Below, piece by piece: positions 41,637-45,108 of a stretch of 45,108 nucleotides of DNA. Position numbers and translations under genes: made by a program. Position 1 is the first letter of the stretch; each line of letters starts with the position of its first letter. Source of the stretch: Pseudomonas sp. PB120. Lineage in GTDB: Bacteria > Pseudomonadota > Gammaproteobacteria > Pseudomonadales > Pseudomonadaceae. The notes beneath the pieces are model-generated. The model searched no databases. It was not told where the DNA came from and saw nothing but the letters and a program-made list of their open reading frames with translations. The stretch spans positions 1 through 45,108 of the forward strand of contig NZ_RWIN01000119.1 of NCBI RefSeq assembly GCF_009761815.1, given 5' to 3'.

Positions 41637-42731
41637 ATGTCCAAAGGCTTGTCCCTGATCCTGATGTTATTGCTCAGCCTCACAGCCCACGCCGAAAACT
41701 GGCCCGCCGAGCAATGGTCGACCGGCCCGACCATCACCGGGCCCGCGCTCGAAGCCCTGGAGGCCTACGCCTTCCCACCCCGCAATGACACCACCCGCCA
41801 AGGCATTCGTACCGACGCCCTGCTGGTGATCCGCGACGGTCAACTGATCTTCGAGCGTTACGCCGGCCCGACCCGTGCCGACACGCCGCACCTGACCTGG
41901 TCCATCAGCAAGAGCCTGATGGCCACCGTGCTGGGGGTGGCCTATGGCGAAGGCCTGTTCAAACTCCGGGACCCGGTGCGCAAATTTTATCCACCCCTGG
42001 AAAAGCACCCGGCGCTGACTTTGGCCGATCTGCTGCATTGGGCCTCTGGGCTGGACTGGCAGGAAGACTACGAATACGCGCCGCTGAAGTCCTCGGTGGT
42101 CGCGATGCTCTACACCCGAGGTCATCACGACATGGCCGCGTTCACCGCCGATCACGCGGAATACGCCGCACCCGGGCAGGCGTTTCGCTACTCCAGCGGT
42201 GACAGCAATCTGCTGTCCGCCGCGCTGAAGAACATTGTCGGCCCGGCCCGTTATCCCGACTATCCATGGACGGCGTTGTTCGATCCGCTGGGCATTCGCC
42301 ACGCGACTTGGGAAACCGACACCACCGGCACGTTCGTGGCGTCGTCGTACGCTTACCTCACCGCCCGGGACCTGGCTCGCGTCGGTCTTTTAATGGCGCG
42401 CGACGGCCGTTGGGGCGATCGCCAATTGCTGCCCAAGGACTGGGTCGCCTTCAACCGCGAGCCTTTCGCCCACTATCAAGCCCATCAGGATGACGCAGTG
42501 CCCGGCGGCCAATGGTGGCTCAACCGCGCAGTGGACGGCGCGACGCAACCCTGGCCCGACGCCCCCGCCGACACCTTCGCGGCGCTGGGGCACTGGGGGC
42601 AAGCGATGTACGTGATTCCCAGTGAGAACCTGGTGATCGTGCGCTACGGCGACGACCGGGACGACAGCTACCAGCACAACGAATTGCTCAAACGCGCCTT
42701 GGCGGCTTTTGCCGGGAAGGTGCAGCCATGA
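41637..42731 (+). CDS. serine hydrolase of the class C beta-lactamase-like family, exported
   Basis: A 364-residue protein with a signal peptide (MSKGLSLILMLLLSLTAHA, cleavage about 19). The catalytic SxxK is SISK (89-92); the Tyr motif is in AFRYSSGDSNLLSA, and GHWGQ near residue 326 takes the KTG position. These match the wider beta-lactamase/DD-peptidase/esterase superfamily, not a specialised AmpC. The periplasmic substrate is unknown; esters or peptides are possible. The ATG at 41637 gives the correct signal peptide; upstream frames are rejected. Its TGA overlaps the next gene by four bases. Confidence 0.85.
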   Translation: MSKGLSLILMLLLSLTAHAENWPAEQWSTGPTITGPALEALEAYAFPPRNDTTRQGIRTDALLVIRDGQLIFERYAGPTRADTPHLTWSISKSLMATVLGVAYGEGLFKLRDPVRKFYPPLEKHPALTLADLLHWASGLDWQEDYEYAPLKSSVVAMLYTRGHHDMAAFTADHAEYAAPGQAFRYSSGDSNLLSAALKNIVGPARYPDYPWTALFDPLGIRHATWETDTTGTFVASSYAYLTARDLARVGLLMARDGRWGDRQLLPKDWVAFNREPFAHYQAHQDDAVPGGQWWLNRAVDGATQPWPDAPADTFAALGHWGQAMYVIPSENLVIVRYGDDRDDSYQHNELLKRALAAFAGKVQP

Positions 42732-43042
42732 ACCTTCGCCGACCGATTCTCGTGGTGTTGTCGGTGCTGCTGATCACCTTGCTCGGCTGGATCTGGCAAG
42801 AGCGCGTGGCGCTGTGGGCGTTCCCCGACATCATCAGCGCTTACACCGCCAAGGAATATTGTTCGTGCCGGTACGTGATGAACAACGACGCCGAGTACTG
42901 CCACAGCTATGTGAAGCAGTGGCTGCCGACCAGCGAATTCACCGATGACGCCACCGGCAAGCGGATCACCGTCAGCGGCATGGGCCGCAGCAACAGCGCC
43001 GTGTGGGTCGGCGAACGCCAGGGCTGCCGCCTGCAACCCTGA
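42728..43042 (+). CDS. small membrane-anchored hypothetical protein (104 aa)
   Basis: A 104-residue protein with one N-terminal hydrophobic segment (RRPILVVLSVLLITLLGWIW) and a periplasmic remainder. It has five cysteines (AKEYCSCRYVM, AEYCHSYV, QGCRL) that may form disulfides outside the cytoplasm. The ATG overlaps the serine hydrolase stop (ATGA), so the two are co-translated and probably work together. I recognise no family with confidence; related pseudomonad entries are, as I recall, called 'amidase' without clear basis. Confidence 0.75.
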   Translation: MNLRRPILVVLSVLLITLLGWIWQERVALWAFPDIISAYTAKEYCSCRYVMNNDAEYCHSYVKQWLPTSEFTDDATGKRITVSGMGRSNSAVWVGERQGCRLQP

Positions 43043-43070
43043 TCCAACCGAAGGGCTCAATACGCTTTTT

Positions 43071-43203
43071 TGTGGCGAGGGAGCTTGCTCCCGCTGGAGT
43101 GCGGAGCACTCCCAAAATCAACCAGCGCTATTCTCCAGGCCCAAAACTGATGCAGGTTTTGCGTCTGCTGCGCAGCCGAGCGGGAGCGAGCTCCCTCGCC
43201 ACA
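43071..43203. repeat. long BIME-like inverted repeat, second copy of the 21.65-kb type
   Basis: TGTGGCGAGGGAGCTTGCTC... (43071-) and an inverse ending GAGCTCCCTCGCCACA (43203) bound a 133-base element. Arms and overall size match the element at 21652-21783, while the middle differs. Confidence 0.87.
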
Positions 43204-43287
43204 ATGTCTGTGTGTCAGTGATGGACAGTTTGCATCTGGCTCACAGCCGGTTAAGGTTCGTGCAGGTTTATTTCAGTACGAGTCTCT

Positions 43288-43878
43288 ATGTCCAGGCGGT
43301 CCCGCTGCAAAATCCTCGGTTTCCTGCTGTTGGCCGGCGCCACGCTGTCGGCCCGTGCCGACTGGTACCTGGACGGCGAGTCTTCGCGGCTGTCGTTCGT
43401 CAGCACCAAAAACGCCAACATTTCCGAGGTCCAGCGTTTTCTGGTGCTGCACGGCAAGGTCGATTCCAAGGGCCTGGCGGAAGTCGAAGTCGAGCTGGAT
43501 TCAGTCAACAGCGGCATCCCGCTGCGGGACGAACGCATGCGCAAGGACTTGTTCCAGATCCAGACCTTTCCCGACGCGTTGATCACGGCACAGATCGACT
43601 TGCGGCCGATCAACGACCTCGCCCCCGGCGCACAACTGGAGCTGCGCTTGCCGCTGACCGTCAACCTCCATGGCAAGCAACACGCCTACAACGCCGAATT
43701 GTTGGCGACGCGTCTCGATGACCGACGTTTCCAGGTGGTCACCCTTGAGCCGCTGGTGATCAACGCTGAAGATTTTGACCTGGCGCCCGGCCTTGAGAGC
43801 TTGCGCAACGTCGCCGGGTTGTCGGCGATCAGCCTGTCGGTGCCGGTGGGTGCGGTACTGATTTTCACGGCGCGCTGA
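43288..43878 (+). CDS. YceI-family periplasmic protein
   Basis: A 196-residue exported protein. A signal peptide (about 1-24, ending LSARA) precedes the mature DWYLDGESSRLSFVSTKNAN, the usual YceI opening. The lipocalin-like barrel continues with AEVEVELDSVNSGIPLRDER and ends SLSVPVGAVLIFTAR. YceI proteins bind isoprenoid or other lipophilic molecules in the periplasm. The stop lies one base before the start of the phospholipase D gene, so the two form a likely operon, perhaps connected through membrane lipids (inference). Confidence 0.88.
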   Translation: MSRRSRCKILGFLLLAGATLSARADWYLDGESSRLSFVSTKNANISEVQRFLVLHGKVDSKGLAEVEVELDSVNSGIPLRDERMRKDLFQIQTFPDALITAQIDLRPINDLAPGAQLELRLPLTVNLHGKQHAYNAELLATRLDDRRFQVVTLEPLVINAEDFDLAPGLESLRNVAGLSAISLSVPVGAVLIFTAR

Positions 43879-43879
43879 C

Positions 43880-45037
43880 ATGGCCGGTCCGATTTTTCCC
43901 TGGCGCGAAGGCAACAGCTTTGAGCTGCTGATCGACGGCCCGCAGTTTTTCCCACGGATGCTGGTGGCGATTGCCCGCGCCGAAGAACAGGTCGAACTGG
44001 AGTTGTACCTGGTGGAGGCGGGTGCTTGTGCCGAGGCGATGGTTCAGGCGCTGGTCCAGGCCGCCGAACGCGGCGTTCGTGTGCGTTGCCTGTTCGATGA
44101 TTACGGCAGCCTCGCGTTCACCTTGACCCTGCGTCAGCGTTTGCTGGCCGCTGGTGTGGAACTGCGTTTCTACAATCGATTGAACTGGCGGCGCTGGGTC
44201 GGCAATTTTTATCGCGATCATCGCAAGCTGTTGCTGGTGGACCAGAATCTGGCAGTGGTCGGCGGCACGGGGGTCACCGATGAGTTCTGGACGCCGGGCG
44301 AAGACGTCAGCGAATGGCACGAAGTGATGGTGGAAATCACCGGCCCGCTGGTCATCGACTGGCAGTTGCTGTTCGATCGGCAATGGATCGCCAACCGTCA
44401 TCGTCGCGCCTGGAAACCCGCTTCGCACTTCGGCTTGCCGCGATTGCCCCGCGTGCCGTCCAAGGGCGAGGGCATGGGCCGGGTCGCCTATGCCGACGCC
44501 CGTCAACACCGCGACATCCTGCAATCGCTGGTGCGCGCGCTGAACAGTGGGCAGCGGCGGATCTGGCTGGCCACGCCGTATTTCCTGCCGACCTGGAAAG
44601 TCCGCCGCTCACTGCGTCGGGCGGCGAGCCGGGGCGTCGATGTGCGCTTGCTGCTGACCGGACCGCGCACCGATCACCCCTCGGTGCGCTACGCCGGGCA
44701 TCGCTATTACCCGCGATTACTCAAGGCCGGGGTGAAAATCTTCGAGTACCAGCCATGTTTCCTGCACCTGAAAATGGTCCTGATCGATGATTGGGTCAGT
44801 ATCGGCTCGTGCAACTTCGACCACTGGAATTTGCGCTTCAACCTGGAAGCCAACCTTGAGGCTCTGGATCCCGGGCTGACCCGGGCGGTGACGGCGAGTT
44901 TCGAGAAGGACTTTGCGCAAAGCCTCGAAGTCAGCCTGGAGGCCTGGCAACGCCGGCCGCTGTGGCGACGGGTGAAGCAGAGGATCTGGGGATGGGTGGA
45001 TCGGCTGGTGGTGAACCTGCTGGATCGCCGGGGCTAG
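43880..45037 (+). CDS. clsB: cardiolipin synthase ClsB-type phospholipase D protein
   Basis: A 385-residue phospholipase D-superfamily protein. Two HKD motifs are present: H114-K116-D121 in YRDHRKLLLVDQNLAVVGG and H296-K298-D303 in FLHLKMVLIDDWVSIGSCN. There are no N-terminal transmembrane helices, as in ClsB (YbhO, about 413 aa) and unlike ClsA. The enzyme joins two phosphatidylglycerols, or PG with another lipid, into cardiolipin. Start at 43880, one base after the YceI stop. ClsC and other PLD enzymes are possible alternatives. A REP unit follows. Confidence 0.85.
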   Translation: MAGPIFPWREGNSFELLIDGPQFFPRMLVAIARAEEQVELELYLVEAGACAEAMVQALVQAAERGVRVRCLFDDYGSLAFTLTLRQRLLAAGVELRFYNRLNWRRWVGNFYRDHRKLLLVDQNLAVVGGTGVTDEFWTPGEDVSEWHEVMVEITGPLVIDWQLLFDRQWIANRHRRAWKPASHFGLPRLPRVPSKGEGMGRVAYADARQHRDILQSLVRALNSGQRRIWLATPYFLPTWKVRRSLRRAASRGVDVRLLLTGPRTDHPSVRYAGHRYYPRLLKAGVKIFEYQPCFLHLKMVLIDDWVSIGSCNFDHWNLRFNLEANLEALDPGLTRAVTASFEKDFAQSLEVSLEAWQRRPLWRRVKQRIWGWVDRLVVNLLDRRG

Positions 45038-45057
45038 TCGTCACACCCAAAAACCAC

Positions 45058-45108
45058 TGTAGGAGCGAGCTTGCTCGCGATGGTGTGTCAGCCAACATTA
45101 ACGTTGGC
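45058..45108. repeat. REP unit and short hairpin at right edge
   Basis: TGTAGGAGCGAGCTTGCTCG... (45058-45082) is a canonical REP. The last 18 bases, GCCAAC-ATTAAC-GTTGGC (45091-45108), form a short hairpin cut off by the window end. Confidence 0.75.

Overview
The window is chromosomal DNA of a fluorescent-group Pseudomonas (P. fluorescens-like). The evidence is GC-rich coding sequence, a complete beta-ketoadipate (pca) cluster with PcaR-type operators, a TtgR/ttgABC efflux locus, rapA, olsBA, xenB and a ccoM-like miniature oxidase subunit. Many intergenic gaps also carry REP palindromes of the 'GTGGGAGCGAGCCTGCTCGCGAT' kind that are typical of this group. I see no insertion sequence, prophage, CRISPR array, tRNA or rRNA. 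Most of the window is core genome. The most unusual protein genes are a tubulin/FtsZ-superfamily-like gene at the left edge and an AT-rich gene of unknown function near 35 kb.

Layout. 0-14 kb: a tubulin-like protein (minus), a 3-hydroxyisobutyrate-dehydrogenase-family enzyme, an MHYT-GGDEF-EAL c-di-GMP protein whose 3' end overlaps that enzyme tail to tail, a YkgJ cysteine-cluster protein, an MFS transporter, and rapA. Then come two small conserved-looking proteins, a 37-residue ccoM-like gene behind an ANR/FNR-type box, pitA, and a short hypothetical gene. 14-27.4 kb: the protocatechuate/beta-ketoadipate block pcaR-pcaK-pcaIJF-pcaHG-pcaT-pcaB-pcaD-pcaC, all on the plus strand, followed by a convergent OprD-family porin. 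Together these genes cover outer-membrane entry, inner-membrane uptake (PcaK, PcaT), ring cleavage (PcaHG), the lactone steps (PcaB, PcaC, PcaD), CoA transfer (PcaIJ), thiolysis (PcaF) and regulation (PcaR). PcaR-like boxes lie before pcaR, pcaK and pcaI, and one more lies in reverse orientation upstream of the porin, tying it to the regulon.

27.7-34.5 kb: the RND efflux operon ttgABC (minus) with its divergent TetR-family repressor ttgR, and a conserved operator between them. 34.6-35.3 kb: the AT-rich gene of unknown function, fenced by terminators. 35.4-38.8 kb: an apparent arsR-MFS-xenB operon, divergent from acpH across a promoter region full of TATATCGCGA-type repeats. 38.9-45 kb: olsB-olsA (ornithine lipid synthesis), a weakly assigned acyl-CoA-dehydrogenase-like protein, a serine hydrolase translationally coupled to a small membrane-anchored protein, and a YceI-family protein followed by a cardiolipin-synthase-type phospholipase D. 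The window ends in another REP element.

All calls come from reading the sequence and from remembered family knowledge. No database search was run.
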